Shown: piece after piece, positions 1-11,870 of the stretch
How positions within the stretch are numbered: position 1 is the first letter of the stretch
Layout of the letters: each line of letters opens with the position of its first letter
Source: Mauremys mutica
Lineage: Eukaryota; Chordata; Testudines; Geoemydidae
Length of the DNA: 64,000 bases
Direction of reading: 5' to 3'
Assembly (NCBI RefSeq): GCF_020497125.1
Contig: NC_059073.1
Span: 18,311,225 to 18,375,224, forward strand
Made by a program: the position numbers and the translations under genes
Notes under the pieces: generated by a model
What the model saw: the letters and a program-made list of their open reading frames with translations, nothing else
What the model was told of the DNA's origin: nothing
Databases searched by the model: none

Positions 1-499
1 CTCTTGAGAAACTAAGTTATTTCTTCTTTAGAAAAGAGAAGACTCACTGGGGACTCAAAGGAATGCAAAATACTGAAGGAAATCCAGAGAATGTATGCTA
101 CATGGTTATTTGACCCAAGGTCAAGAACAAGAGCAGGGGAGCATGAACCTGAAATAAGAAAAAGGCAGGTGAAAAAGGAATGTAAAAGATGAGGGGGAAG
201 GGGAACCCCAAGACAGCAGCAATAATTTCAATTAAGGAAAACAAAAAGGACTAAAGCAAATTCTGCAGATTTTTTGGAGGAAAATACGCTGAAGTATAAT
301 TGCTGCTAATTCAATGGAGTGGAGGAACTGACGGTAGTTTCAGGGGTTATTTAAAGTTATGGCTAAATACCGCACTTAGCACAACTCCACTGGGAAACAC
401 TGGCTATTCCACGGCCATTTATATCTTAATAATCATTCATGGGACTCTTTAATATTCACAGGGCTTTACAAGTACTGGACCAAAGTTTGCCCTCTTCTA
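1..499. other. Unannotated non-coding sequence
   Basis: AT-rich sequence with no long open frame, splice-flanked exon or repeat family that I recognise. Confidence 0.5.
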
Positions 500-1378
500 C
501 GCCACTCAGGCCTAGGGGCATCAAGGGGACTTAGGTACACTGGTGTCTAGTGGAATTAATAACCCAGACTCCTTACTGTGTTAGGTGCCTAAGAATGGGA
601 TTCATAGACGCCAACACATTGAGCGTGGGAACTGCTCAAGCTAGGCAATAAAAAATGCCACGCTCCCTCAAATGGAGTGAGGCACCCAACTCTGGGCTGG
701 AGGGAGGTGCCTATCTCCACGGGCGATTCATGGCCCTGAACACTCTCCTGGAGTTAGGCACCTGAGCAGGCCAGCCCTTTGGGGGGACTGTAACAGCAGA
801 AACATAAGTGCTTGGACCTGCATCCGCAAAGGGACTTAGGTGGTGTTTCAATGAGCGTCTCAACACCTAGCTTCTAGGCACCTAGAAAATCAGAGGAACA
901 CACTGCACCTGAGTTAGGCATCTAGCCTACCTGACAATCAATGGGGAGAGATAGGTGCCTTAGACGGTGATCCACAAAGCCAGCATGGTAGGCGGAGAGC
1001 TGCTGACACTAGCGAGTGGGAGATGCAGATGACAGGGGTGGGTGCTAAGCCTGGGGCCCTTCGTTTTCGGTTTTTATTTTATTTTATTTTTCCCAGGAAT
1101 TTATCGGTGCTTATTACTGCAACAACAAAACCAGCTGAAAATCAATGCAAAAAACTATTAATATTTTTTCTGGGTACATATTGGGATTTATTTTGGTGGA
1201 CAGAAGGACAGATTTTTGTTTTCTTTCCATTTGAGTGTGTCAAATCTTTTCAACTGTTATCTGCTAACAGCTTGAAATGTATATGTGGTGGGCGTGAGAT
1301 TCATCAGTACGTTCAAATGCACACGCACTTCAGAGCTTGCCTGCGTGCCTGTTTCTTTAGTGTGTGTATCTTCTAGAC
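500..1378 (+). repeat. Left half of an interrupted interspersed repeat (ttaggcacct family)
   Basis: The stretch contains many variants of ttaggcacct (for example near 585, 680, 755, 870 and 915). The part around 640-770 aligns by eye with 6470-6600 on the far side of the Harbinger element: both have a lead-in gaggcacc/caggcacc, a 'gctg(g/c)agggagg' block, a 'gattcatg/gatccatg' block and 'cctggagt(t/c)agg'. This suggests one repeat family, or one repeat locus, lies on both sides of the transposon. The class of the repeat is unknown to me. Confidence 0.5.
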
Positions 1379-1771
1379 TAAGGCCTGGTCTACACTAGGA
1401 CTTTAATTCGAATTTAGCAGCGTTAATTCGAACTAACCGCTCAACCGTCCACACCAGGAAGCCATTTAGTTAGAACTAGAGGGCTCTTTAGTTCGAATTT
1501 GGTACTCCACCCCGACAGGTGGAGTAACGCTAAATTCGACATGGCTAGCTCGAATTAGGCTAGGTGTGGATGCAAATCGAACTTAGTAGCTCCGGGAGCT
1601 ATCCCACAGTGCACCACTCTGTTGACGCTCTGGGCAGCAGTCCGAGCTTGGATTCTCTGACCAGCCACACAGGAAATGACCCGGGAAAATTTGAATTCAT
1701 TTTCCTGTCTGGGCACTTTGAATCTGACGTCCTGGCTGGACATCGGGGCGAGCTCCGCAGCACCTGCAACG

Positions 1772-2295
1772 ATGCAGAGCTCTCCAGCAGAGGAGTTCAT
1801 GTTATCTGTGAATAGAAAGAGGGACCCAGCATAGACTGACTGGGAACTCTTGGATCTGATCGGTGTGTGGGGCGAGGAGTCTGTGCTTTCGGAGCTGCAC
1901 TCCAACAAACGGAATGGAAAGACCTACGAGAAGGTCTCCAAAGCCATGAGAGACAGAGGATACAGGCGGGATGCAACGCAGCGCCGCGTGAAAATCAAGG
2001 ACCCCAGACAAGGCAACCAAAAAATCAAAGCGGCAAACGGACGCTACGGAGCCTGCCACCACTGCCCCACCAGTGACCGTGGACTCTGACGATGGGACAG
2101 TGTCGACGGCCAGTTCCTCGGTGATGTTCGCGGACGGGGAAGATGAGGAAGGGTTTGTGGAGGACGAGGCAGGCGAGAGCACTTACAACGCTGGTTTCCC
2201 CGACAGCCAGGATCTATTCATCACCGTCACGTAGATCCCCCAACAACCCTCTCCGGCCATTAACCCGGACCCTGAATCAGGGGAAGGAGCAGTCG
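1772..2295 (+). pseudogene. Harbinger Myb/SANT-like DNA-binding protein, exon 1 (broken)
   Basis: In Harbinger elements this accessory protein binds the transposon DNA and carries the nuclease into the nucleus. From the ATG at 1772 the frame begins MQSSPAEEF, meets an in-frame TAG at 1832, then continues through a helix-turn-helix region (DLIGVWGEESVLSEL, then KVSKAMRDRGY and RVKIKD) of the Myb_DNA-bind_4 type to a TGA at 2087. A frameshift near 2050 moves the acidic linker (DGEDEEGF, DSQDLFIT) to another frame, which ends at TAG 2232. A good splice donor, GTAAGT, starts at 2296. The first tryptophan of the SANT repeat lies just after the first stop. With two stops and a frameshift this exon cannot make the full protein. 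Start chosen because it lies before the conserved N-terminus. Confidence 0.75.
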
Positions 2296-4232
2296 GTAAG
2301 TGCTTTAACCATGTTAACTTTTATTCTTAATATAACAGGAATCTTAACTGTGTGAAAAGGAGGTCTCTCTAGATATGGGGATAGAACAGAAATCATCCTT
2401 GGAGATCTCCACGAAGCTCTCCTTGCGTTAATCGAAAAGCATCAGCAGGAGGTTCCTGGGGAGAGCTGCCTTATTGGGTGCTCCGTGGTAGCACAGTTTT
2501 CCGCGCAAGGCTTTCATGAGGTACTCAGGGAGCACTGCCTCCCCGAGCACGGCTGCATCGGGCCCTGGTTCGTGCTAGCTTTCACGCAGCATGCGCTCTC
2601 TATCTCCTTCAGTGACCCTCCTCAGGGTGATCTCGCTCGGAGAATCCTGCATCTAATTAGGGTAATTACTGTAATTTTACGCCTGGTCCAAAGTATTTTT
2701 AAAAAATCTACGGACAGACGGCATAGCACAGACTCAGCACGCAGCTGCGTGACGAGCGTAATGGAAAGCCAAAGAATATAATGGACGCTCATGGAGGGAG
2801 GGGGGAATGAGGACCCAAGGTATCCCACAGTTCCTGCTGTCTCCGAAAAGTATTTGCATTCTTGGATGAGCTCCAAATGCTTCTAGGGTCAAACACAGTG
2901 TCTGCGGTGGGTCAGGGCATAGTTCGGCAATTTGCGCACACACCCCACCCACCACCAGAAGTGAAAACAATCCTCTGTTGACTCTTTTACATGTCACCCT
3001 ATCTTTACTGAATGCTGCAGATAGACGCGATGGTGCAGCACTCAACACCAACATCCTTGCTCCCCCCACGCTATGGATGCCTGATGATGACGATGGATTT
3101 CCATCTTTTTGTACCATCAGCCTATTGGCACATGGGGCAGTGCAAAAGGGCTGGTAACCATGCCGACTAGCATCAGTAAGGTCGATCAAGGGTGCCTGTC
3201 CCTAATTTTTGATGGCAGATGGTGCAATATGGCTGGTAACCGTCCTCATCATTGCAACAGGGGGCTGAGCTCCATCAGCCCTCACCCTTCATTGTAAATA
3301 AAAGATTCGATTGCCCCTGGACTAGCAGAGGGATGATGGGCTCCTTCATCCACACTCCTTAATGTCCTGCCTGGACTATCATTGCAGCTGGAGGCTTCCT
3401 TCCACTCATTTCTCACAAACAAGTCACTGTGTCTTATTCCTGCATTCTTTATTACTTCATCACACAAGTGGGGGGACAATGGTATGGTAGCCCAGGAAGG
3501 CTGGGGTAAGAACGGAATGAACAGGTGGTGTTGTTGCAGGAGCACCCCCTGTGAATAGCATACAGCTCATAATTTATGCAGGATCGGACACAGAGCAGCT
3601 GTGCTCTCTGGTTCTATGATACAGTGGTTCTCTAGTACACTTGCCCATAATCTAGGCAGGACTGATTCTATTTTTAGGTACCAAAAAGGAGGGATTGACT
3701 CAGGGAGTCATTCCCAATTTTTGCTTTTGCGCCCCTGGCTGCTCGGCCAGGGGCACTTATGACAGCCCCAAAATGGGGCAGTGCAAAAGGACAGGTAACC
3801 ATGCCCATCTTATTACCATCTTATTACCAATTTATGGTATGGTTGATGGTACAATATGGCTGGTAACCATCTCTGCTGTCATGCAAAAGCAAAAGCATGC
3901 TGCTGTGTAGCGCTGCTTGCCCGCCTCTGTCAGCGGCATCTAGTACACATACCGTGACATACACAAAAGGCAAAACAGTGTCCATGGTTGCCACGCTATG
4001 GCGTATGCCAGGGCAATTCTGGGAAAACGGGCTTCATATGATTGTCTGCCGTTGCTTTCCCGGAGGAAGGAATGACTGGCGACATTTACCCAGAATCCAC
4101 CGCAAAAATTATTTGTGCCCCAGCAGGCACATGGGTCTCAACCCAGAATTCACAGAGACAGCCTAGACTCAGTTAATTGTTCGCAAAAATGTATCTTTGC
4201 AAGGAATTCACTCCCTGTTTCCCATCTCACAG
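2296..4232 (+). other. Intron of the Harbinger Myb-like gene
   Basis: The segment runs from the GTAAGT donor to a CTCACAG acceptor ending at 4232, preceded by the pyrimidine-rich tract cctgtttcccatct. It holds no conserved coding region that I recognise. It includes two diverged copies of one block (about 3125-3250 and 3770-3885), each with gcagtgcaaaagg, ggtaaccatgcc and caatatggctggtaacc in that order. Confidence 0.55.
3125..3885 (+). repeat. Diverged direct duplication inside the Harbinger intron
   Basis: Two blocks of about 125 bp, some 640 bp apart, share gcagtgcaaaagg, ggtaaccatgcc, 'gatgg(c/t)a' and caatatggctggtaacc in the same order. The second carries a small internal cttattaccat duplication. 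They read as an old partial duplication within the element. Confidence 0.6.
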
Positions 4233-4606
4233 CTTCCACTGTCTCCAGACCTGCCACAGCATCCCCCTCGCAGAGGCTGGCGAAGATTAGGCGGCGAAAG
4301 AAAAAGACAAGGGACAAGATGTTCAAGGAACGTATGGGCTGCTACCTAGCAGAGGCGGACCAGCAGAGCCAGTGGAGGGAGACCGTCTCTCTGTGCCAGC
4401 GCTCACACAGCGAACGGGAGGAGAGGTGGCGTGAGGAAGACAAGCAGGCGACTGAAACAATGCTTGGACTAGTGAGGGAGCACACGGACACGCTCAGGCG
4501 CCTTGTGGATGTTCTGCAGGACCGCAGGAGGACAGAGCCCCCCTGCAGTGTATCTGCAACCGCCCTCCCCCGCCACAAAGTCCCATACCCCCCTCACCGA
4601 AAATAA
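4233..4606 (+). pseudogene. Harbinger Myb-like protein, exon 2 (C-terminal coiled-coil region)
   Basis: After the acceptor the frame reads through SPSQRLAKIRRRKKKTRDKM, a basic nuclear-localisation-like stretch, then a long charged helix rich in E, R and Q (QWRETVSLCQRSHSEREERW and on through LVREHTDTLRRLVDVLQDRR), which looks like a coiled coil. This is the usual C-terminal half of the Harbinger Myb/SANT partner in sauropsid elements, as I know the family. The frame is open from the acceptor to a TAA at 4604. Because exon 1 is broken the protein is unlikely to be made, but this exon has no stop of its own. The C-terminal tail (PPCSVSATALPRHK) may be shifted relative to the ancestral frame. 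Confidence 0.7.
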
Positions 4607-4766
4607 TCAGAAGGAGGGGCGGCCGGGGACGTGAATACTGTCACTGCACCACAGCATAGTGCTCAAGTACCCAAAAGCTCTCATACCCTATATTTGCCGA
4701 AGTCCTTCACTTCCAGACTCACAGTAGTCCCAATCCCAGTCCCATCCCCTAACTGTCTACTTAATT

Positions 4767-4772
4767 AATAAA
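4767..4772 (+). promoter_or_regulatory. Poly(A) signal AATAAA, possible end of the Myb-like transcript
   Basis: An AATAAA lies 161 bp after the exon 2 stop. A second AATAAA at 5267-5272 is an equally good candidate for the + strand transcript. Confidence 0.4.
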
Positions 4773-5305
4773 AATGCTTTGCTGTTAATTACTGTTTCTG
4801 TTATGTTTTTTCAAAGGATACTGTGTTCGAATGGGGGGCGTGGGGAAGGGGGTGGTTAATTGCATAGGACAGTCACCTTTCCCAGGGTACAGACACGGGG
4901 GCAGGATCAGCAGCGGGTCACACACACGGTGCAGTCAGTAGGCAACCTGGTCGGTTTTTGGAGGTGGTTTCCAGGATCTGTGTGGGCGGGGGAGATGTGA
5001 CTTTGCAGCGGGGGAGGGCGGTTACAGATCTTATACAGCGGTCCTTGTCCTGGACCGCTGAGTCACGCAGCTGAGGAATCTGTATCCGTCCTCCTCCTCC
5101 ATAAAGAGGGATGGCAGGCTCCGTTGAAAGAAGCATTCCGGCACTGCGGACCGCTCTAGGAGCAGGAGCCTGTCATTCCTTGAGTTTAGAGGCGGTCTTT
5201 ACATCACCGCACACCCTACCCAGCACAGCCTGCGTCCCAGTTTCAACCCTTTCACGAACAGTCATGAATAAAGAAACCTTTGTTAAGTAATAATGGGACA
5301 TGTAT

Positions 5306-5311
5306 TTTATT
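5306..5311 (-). promoter_or_regulatory. Poly(A) signal AATAAA (minus strand) of the transposase gene
   Basis: TTTATT on + gives AATAAA on -, about 97 bp past the transposase stop at 5408. With the + strand AATAAA at 5267-5272 this makes the two genes' 3' ends overlap. Confidence 0.4.
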
Positions 5312-5407
5312 TTTACACGTGTGCTGGAAGTGGGGGTAACGGGGTGAACGGGGTATGTAACCGAAGAGGAGAGTCAACAGTAACTGGGTAAAGAAACAGG
5401 GGCAGGT

Positions 5408-5757
5408 TCAGCTTCTCTGTAAAGAAACTGAACAGTCACAGGTCACGCTGCTCGCTGCTCGCTGGTATTTGAAGAGTTCCTTGTCGCTGTCCCAGGCGCC
5501 TGTATAGGGCTTCATGAGCAAGTGCATTAGCGGGCAGGCTGGGTCCCCGAGGATGACTATAGGCATCTGCACATCCACAACAGTTATTTTGTGGTCCGGG
5601 AAGAAACTACCTTCCTGCAGGCGTCTGAGCAGCCCACAGTTCCTGAAAACACACGCATCATGAACCTTGCCCGGCCACCCGACGTTGCTGTTTGTAAAAC
5701 GTCCCCTATGGTCCCCCAGTGCTTGCCGCACCATTGAAAAGTAGCCCAATTTCTCAG
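5408..5757 (-). pseudogene. Harbinger DDE nuclease (HARBI1-like), central fragment
   Basis: PIF/Harbinger transposases cut and paste the element with a DDE endonuclease. Read leftwards from about 5757, the frame has LGYFSMVRQAL, DHRGRF, NVGWPGKVHDACVFRN and VILGDPACPLMHLLMKPYTG. The last matches the second catalytic Asp region of the DDE_4/HARBI1 fold; the Asp codon is 5543-5545. The N-terminal half with the first Asp (a DGTHIP-type motif) is not found upstream, and after KPYTG the frame runs out of similarity and stops at 5408. The third catalytic acidic residue is therefore also absent. The open frame could begin further upstream at 5860, but that extension has no similarity I can see. Inactive by truncation at both ends. 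Confidence 0.85.
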
Positions 5758-6218
5758 CAGCTGACTGTGGAAGACGTGGACGATAAAGTGCGAGGAGGAG
5801 AAAACGGCAATGATCACAGCGGGCTCCGTGCTTGCAGTGCTGTGGCGTCCGCGCTGTCACTGACCAGAAAAGTGCATGAACAGATTGCCTGCAGGCGCTT
5901 TCCCGGAGGGAGGGAGGGAGGTTGTGATTGACGGTTCAATGACGACACTTACCCAAAACCACCCTCGACACATTTTTTCCCCCAGCAGGCATTGGGGGCT
6001 CTACCCAGCATTCCAATGGGCAGCGGGGAGTGCGGGAACTGTGGGATAGCTTCCCACAGTGCACCGCTTCCAAAGTCGACGCTGGCCCCATGAATGTGGA
6101 CTCAGAAATTCGAATTAGTGTATTTAGTATGGATACACAAATTCGACTTCATAAGGTCGAATCCACAAATTCGAACTAAGTTGATTCGAAATAGTCTTGT
6201 AGTGTAGACAAGGCCTAA

Positions 6219-6870
6219 TACACAGCCTTACTTCAACAGGCAGCTTTGCATATACACACAGACTAATGCATTATTGTAATACATAGAGCTCATGCAATGT
6301 ACAGTATTTTCCTAATAAAACAAGTTATTTTTATATATTTGAATGATACAAAAGTAGGGTGAAGATCGGAAAACAATGAATAATACTTTTTGTAAAACTT
6401 GGGATGCTTTTTGATAAAAATCAGTTTAAACTGAAAACAAAGGGGCTTAGTTAAGCCTCAATCTCTCACGGTGACAGGCACCTAACTTCAGGCTGCAGGG
6501 AGGCAGCTCTCTCTGCTAGTGATCCATGACTGGAAACCTGCCTCCTGGAGTCAGGCGGTGTAGGTGCCTCAGCTGCTTCTGTGAGAATGAGTTAGTCAAG
6601 CACCTAACTCCCCACAAAATGGCCGGAGAAGGAGGTGGTGGTGCCGCTGCCCCCCTTATAATTTTTTTGCCAAGTGTTAGTTCACTCATCTAGTATGTGG
6701 GAGGCTCACATTCAATTCCCCCCTCAGGTCCAGGGGGAGAAAGGATTTGAACAGGATTTCACATAGTGGAACAACTTCAGATACTTAAAGAGCTATTGCA
6801 CCAAAAAGAGAGTGAGCAAGAGCGTGAGAATGGCTCTGAATCCGGGGGAGTTAGGGCACACACCTGCAAG
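6219..6870 (+). repeat. Right half of the repeat interrupted by Harbinger, with a tRNA-like block
   Basis: The part at 6465-6610 matches 640-770 (see left half). It continues into a tRNA-like block around 6675-6740 containing 'tagttcactcatctag' and a B-box-like 'cacattcaattccc', followed by 'gggggagaaaggatttgaac'. This is a common interspersed repeat pattern in turtles as I remember it; the exact family is unknown. Confidence 0.5.
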
Positions 6871-6929
6871 ACTCCAATACAGGGACCACTGATCAAATAG
6901 TTCAGGTCTATAGTCTCTAAGAATGTATT

Positions 6930-7250
6930 GCTCCTTCTCTGCACTGCTTCCTACACTGCCCTTTTCAGGCCCCTGCTTTCCCCCTTATCAAGCAGCCTGA
7001 CTGCAGGCTCACCTCACGGCCACCCCCTTGAGCCTCAGCTCCTAGGTTTTATAGAAGGCTTTCCTGTCCCTGCCCTCATTCTCAATTAGTGTCATCACCC
7101 CTTACTTAGCTCCCCAGCAAGTGCAGTCAATGGCTAATTGGCCTCTCTTGCCAGCGTAGACCCTTCAGCGCTGGTGAACACCCCTATCCCAGGAAGGAGC
7201 CCAAGGAAACAGCAACAGAGATGGGGACTGAGCAGACCTGCATTGCTGCT
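6930..7250 (-). repeat. Possible LTR fragment (minus strand)
   Basis: The reverse strand reads like a retroviral or Gypsy LTR promoter region, with 'tctataaaacc' near 7050 as a TATA-like box and GC-rich sequence after it. Borders are not visible and no partner LTR is seen. Confidence 0.3.
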
Positions 7251-7700
7251 TATAGGGTCCCTGAGCTGGAACCCAGTGTACCAGGTGTGCCTGTTTCTGC
7301 ATGGGAGGCCTTTTTAAAAATAGTAAACTCCTTATTCCCTGCCCCAGTGGTTTATATGGTGATCTCTAGTGGAAGAAAGGCACACAAAGGTCTTAAGTGG
7401 TGGACTGAGATAAAGAGCTCATTGAAATAGATTTAGCAAATGATACTTACTCTATACAATGGGAAACTCCATAGTGAGAGGAAGCTCATTCCAGGGTAAT
7501 ATGAAACCCAACAATTTCAGACTGCATGGTTTTAGTGGCTCAAACCCAAGGGATTTAGTTTAGTCACAGCTTCATGCAAACCCAGCATTCCATGCACAAC
7601 TGAAGCAAAACCTAGTGAAACTCGTCGGTTTCATATCAGGACTGGTGAGATTTACCAACGTCTTGTACAAGGCCCAAGATGCCCTTTTCATTTCACTTAG
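7251..7700. other. Unannotated non-coding sequence
   Basis: No gene or repeat recognised. Confidence 0.4.
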
Positions 7701-7719
7701 ATGCTTTCTGGGGCACAGG

Positions 7720-7815
7720 AATTCTTCCAGGAAATATTTTTTGTTTTTTTTTATCAGAAAATGCAAGTTCATTGAAATCGAACATTTCTTGTCTTCTGGC
7801 CAGCCCTACTTTCCA
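7720..7815 (-). repeat. Copy of a T-rich 'gctggtc' interspersed repeat
   Basis: On the minus strand this begins 'tagggctggccag' and continues with runs such as 'aaatgttcgatttc' and 'gcattttctgat'. Similar pieces occur at 48265-48420, 49095-49260, 54996-55450 and 59130-59480. The class is unknown. Confidence 0.4.
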
Positions 7816-7893
7816 GGTGTTTGGTTTTGACAAAACTTGTTGTCAGGAAAGGTTTTCCAGGTCTGGGGGTAGTAGGCAAGGTGAAAGACGGAA

Positions 7894-7914
7894 AGAGAGA
7901 GAGAGAGAGAGAGA
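7894..7914 (+). repeat. (GA)n microsatellite
   Basis: About ten uninterrupted GA units. Confidence 0.95.
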
Positions 7915-8014
7915 ACACACCTAACCCTAGAATAGCCAGTAGCCCTAGGGTGAGGGCACTCACCTTAGTGACCTGCCTTCAGGTCTGTGTTCTGAACCCT
8001 AGTTATGAACCAGA

Positions 8015-8110
8015 ACCTCCTAGTGCTAGGTTAGGTGCTGTAAAACAGATGGTCCTGCTCCAAAGAGCATGCAATCTAAATGTAAGATGAGAAAACAGAT
8101 TGCTACAGAC
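8015..8110 (+). repeat. Diverged LINE/SINE relic ('gtgctaggt...caaagagc')
   Basis: It shares 'gtgctaggttaggtgctgta', 'ggtcctgctccaaagagc' and 'caatctaa' with 15460-15540, 17315-17455 and 21705-21795. It probably comes from an old amniote SINE or L2-like tail. Confidence 0.45.
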
Positions 8111-11100
8111 AAAGGGGAGTACAAGGAAACAAGGAGATAATATTGATCAGCATTATCAGCACTGGTCTTATCACACCAGCAGCCAAACTGTTGTCAAGGT
8201 TTTTTTCTTGGCATCATGGAAAAGGAGTGTTTTAAGGAGGGATTTGTAGCAGGATGAGGTGCCTACGAGGGTGTTTATGGGGGTGCCTCCCAAGAGTGAA
8301 GGGCAGCATGGGAGAAAGCATGAAGGTGCTTGTTTGAAGATTTAACAAATGGGCGATGGAGGCTGCATCGTTGCCAGAATGCGGACAGGAGCTGACATTT
8401 CAATAGTGAATGAGAGACAATAGGTTGGATGGGTCCTTGAAAGTGAAAGCAGGTCGCTTATGTTTGGGTCTTTAGGAGCTTGGGGTGATTGCACCCTGTG
8501 CACTCAGCAAATGCAGGCTTGGAAATGTTCTTCCATCTCCTCTTATGCTCAGATGGCACCATGGAACACAGGATCAGGGCCCCTTTTGAAGAAAAGGGAT
8601 ATACCTTATCTAAAGTCAACCCCATAGTTTCTAGTTATCCGATATGAAGTCTCTGAAGATCAACTTGTTCTGTTTAAGCTGCTGTCTCGAGTGTATAGGG
8701 GGAATCATAGCTTGTGAGCTGCAACACTGAAACATTTTAGTGTGGTTTTGGTGAGTATCCAAAAGTTTGGTTGCTTCTCTGAGCTATACACATGTTCTGA
8801 GCCTGCAAAAAAGGGTTGGATACCTCCCAAAATCAGCCCTTCTTCAAATATTGTGGCACTCTGGTTCTAGTTCTCATCAGCATCTGGAGATGCAAAGATG
8901 TAAAAAAAATGAAAGACACATTATCTGTGTGACACATGAGATGCCAGATTTATCAGATCTGTCTCCAATCAGTAGTTAATACAAAACTGCCATGGATAAA
9001 AACTGTCCCAGTGATGTAATGCTTCTACTATGTGTTTCATTGGATGAGTGTGTTGTCACTCAACACTGTAGAGTTTCGCTGCACTGGACAATAGTGCAGT
9101 TAGCTCCAGCTTCTTTATGCAGGTTCAGTTCTGATCAGTTGAATTAATTGCTCTTAATAAAACCAGTTATTTTGTAACTTTCCTCCACATTTTTTAAATA
9201 CTGCAAGTGGGACATTCCATATATTTCAGAATCTGAAAAGAAATATGAGCTGAGATTTGCTTCTGAAAGTAAGTGAAGGCTCTGAGGAAATGGGCCTCTT
9301 TTTTTTATCCAAACCGATTTCTCCATCCCTAATCAGGGTCACTCTTTGGGGAAATACTCATCCGCAAGTTGTGTTCCCTTGAAAGGGAAAGTTTTAGCTC
9401 TTTCCACTTTTCTCCATCCTTAATTGATGTAATAGTAAGTGAAACGGCAAAGTTCAAGTTCACTGTGGGACCAGTCAAGCAAAGCACTTAAGTATTTAAG
9501 GAGCCCCAGTGACTTCAAAAGGGACTACTCATGCTTAAAGTTACACAAGGGTGTAAGGGCTTTGTTCTCGGCCTGGGATTCCTAGATCTGAAAGCCATAA
9601 TCCCAGATGCATAACTCACGTAGGGGTCCATTTTGACTACCAGGGTTGTTGCAGGGATTTAGTAGATGATGAGAAGTGTATAATCTCTAAATTGTTCTTC
9701 TGATTCATCTACTATGGTGATGGGCCCAAAATAAGAATTTAGACACACACATCTGCCAGCATTTAAGAATTCTCATGAAATGTCTAGAAGCTGCTGCACA
9801 GACTTGTCAGGGAGTATTCAGACTTAAAAGTAGTGGCATGTCGTTCTTGTATAACCACAGCTTTTCTGCTCAGCTACTTGTCCAATACTGCCCTGAAATA
9901 TCAAATTGCTACAGGTTGTGTGAGTGAAGCAGTCCCATGAAAGACTTTGTTCTTTTTAACAGCTGGATCAAAGCTCAATAATGCTCAAAGAGCTATTCAA
10001 AAGCATCTGTTTGCATCCAGCTCTCCGGTCAGCCGTAGCCACAGGAAAGCTGTTCATTGCTGTTTTATAGACTTCTGTGTACAGTTGCATTGTTTCCTTG
10101 TAATTTTGACTGAGGGGCTGTATCCATTTCTCCCCAGGTGGTGTTTGCAAAGTATAGCCTAACAACCATGCAATGCAACAATAGCTTTCCAAGAACCCTA
10201 GTTTAATCACATCAAGCCAAATAAATCAATGATAGTGCTTATTCAAGTAACCATCTCAATGTGCAGCATATACATTCCATGGAAAGCTACTGCCAGGCAT
10301 CTGTTAGCAAATGCATTTCATATGTGGCACAGCACCACCTTCACTTACCCAACATCTCACCAGTCTGAGGCCTTTAAAATTTTCTATGACATCAGTACTA
10401 AGTCCATCGGGTAGGGAGCACGCCTTCGACATGCTTATACGATGCTGGCACACAAAACATACTCAATAGGTAATAAAATGCTATATAATACTTAGCATTT
10501 CTACAGCTCTTCCACCCAAGGGTCTCTGTTGTTTGTTATCTCCGTTCACAAATAACACCTTGCCCTGATCCCACCTTCAAACCCCTGTGGCTGGTTAGCT
10601 AATAGATTCAAATCACTTTAGGCATAAGACAAAAGGGAATTTTTATTTCGCTCTTCCCAAACAAAAACATGTCCTTTGTCACAAATTCATCAATTTATTT
10701 TTCCCTCGAGAAAAGAAAACTAAGAAGTTCCTCAATTCATGAGCTGAGCCCAAGCTACAAAAGTCAGACCTGGATTTCAAACTCCCCAGGAGTTCATCAG
10801 TGCTCAGACCTGAACATTTGGTTTGTCCCATTACGAAGACAGAGCCGTTTGAAGAATTGACACCTTGGTGTCGATTCCAAATGCCCTTGAACTTCATGGG
10901 GATTGGATCAGGGGGTTGGTTCAGACCCACCTCCATTTCTAAATAATAATTTGGGTTAGTACTGACTGAGCAGCTAGCAATTCACTGAACAGATTAGTGA
11001 TCTCCCCCCCTGCTTTTAATCTCAGACAGGCCTAATTTATTATATAGGCCAGCTCATTTTATTTCCTGTACCCTTCCAAAGAATGAAAGGTGCTAGTCTG

Positions 11101-11780
11101 ATTAGAAATAGACTATTCCGAGAATATCAGAAGCCCCTACTGTCAATAATGCATTTGGAAACACTTCCATTGTGTATGCACTAAAATTCTACCTGGAAAT
11201 TCCAAACAACTTCTAAATAGCCAAGGAACGAAGAGAAGCCATTTTCATGTATTATGTTCTTCCGTCATGAGTTGCAATATTATATTATTCCGCAATTCTG
11301 TGCACTAGGGAAGCTAACAAGTTACAAAGTAGCAAAACCTGACTCTCTTACAGCCAGTGTAACTTGAAACTACAATTAGGCATAAACATTTACTCTTGTC
11401 CATACACTGGATGCAAGCTGTCAGTTTAGAATAGCGGGTGTTTGTTCTCAGATAAAGGAAGCAGACTGTATGCCACGTTGCTGTGATCTAATAGACAGTG
11501 GTTGCAGAGTGCTGCTGCTTTGGGAACCATTTCTTGTTTCTGTTGATGCATTCAACAAAAATGATCTGGGAGGACCACTCATTCTGCTTCAGAAATAAAA
11601 GAATAATGCCTGGATATCAGATGACTGTCCGTCATAGTTTTTAAACATTAAAGGCTTTGATCTGTCTTTTCTCCTACAGTTGATTTAGAGGAAATCAAAA
11701 GATTTCGCATGGATGGAGGAAAGGCTTTTTGGACTTTTCTTTAAAAAAAAACCCTACTATTATCCTGCAGCAGTGAGTTC
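8111..11780. other. About 3.7 kb of non-coding sequence without recognisable features
   Basis: Open frames are all below 90 codons and none resembles a known protein. I see no paired LTRs, palindromes or tails. This is one of the longest apparently unique stretches in the window. Confidence 0.5.
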
Positions 11781-11870
11781 CAAAGGTGGTCATTAAGGCA
11801 GATAGAAAGTTTCAACAAAACAATTAGACATTTTATTAGTGGTTAGGAAGCCCAGTCATGGACACTCATA

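Larger units (their letters stand above)
1382..6215 (+). mobile_element. PIF/Harbinger DNA transposon, two-gene, about 4.8 kb
   Basis: The ends are inverted repeats: GGCCTGGTCTACACTA at the left and TAGTGTAGACAAGGCC at the right, each followed inward by TTCGAA-containing sequence. The element is bracketed by the 3-bp duplication TAA (1379-1381 and 6216-6218), the target preference known for PIF/Harbinger. Inside are the two genes typical of the superfamily in convergent order: a Myb/SANT-like DNA-binding protein on + and a DDE nuclease on -. Both are broken, so the copy is not autonomous, although its termini look complete. Class assignment rests on the duplication, termini and both proteins together. 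Confidence 0.9.
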
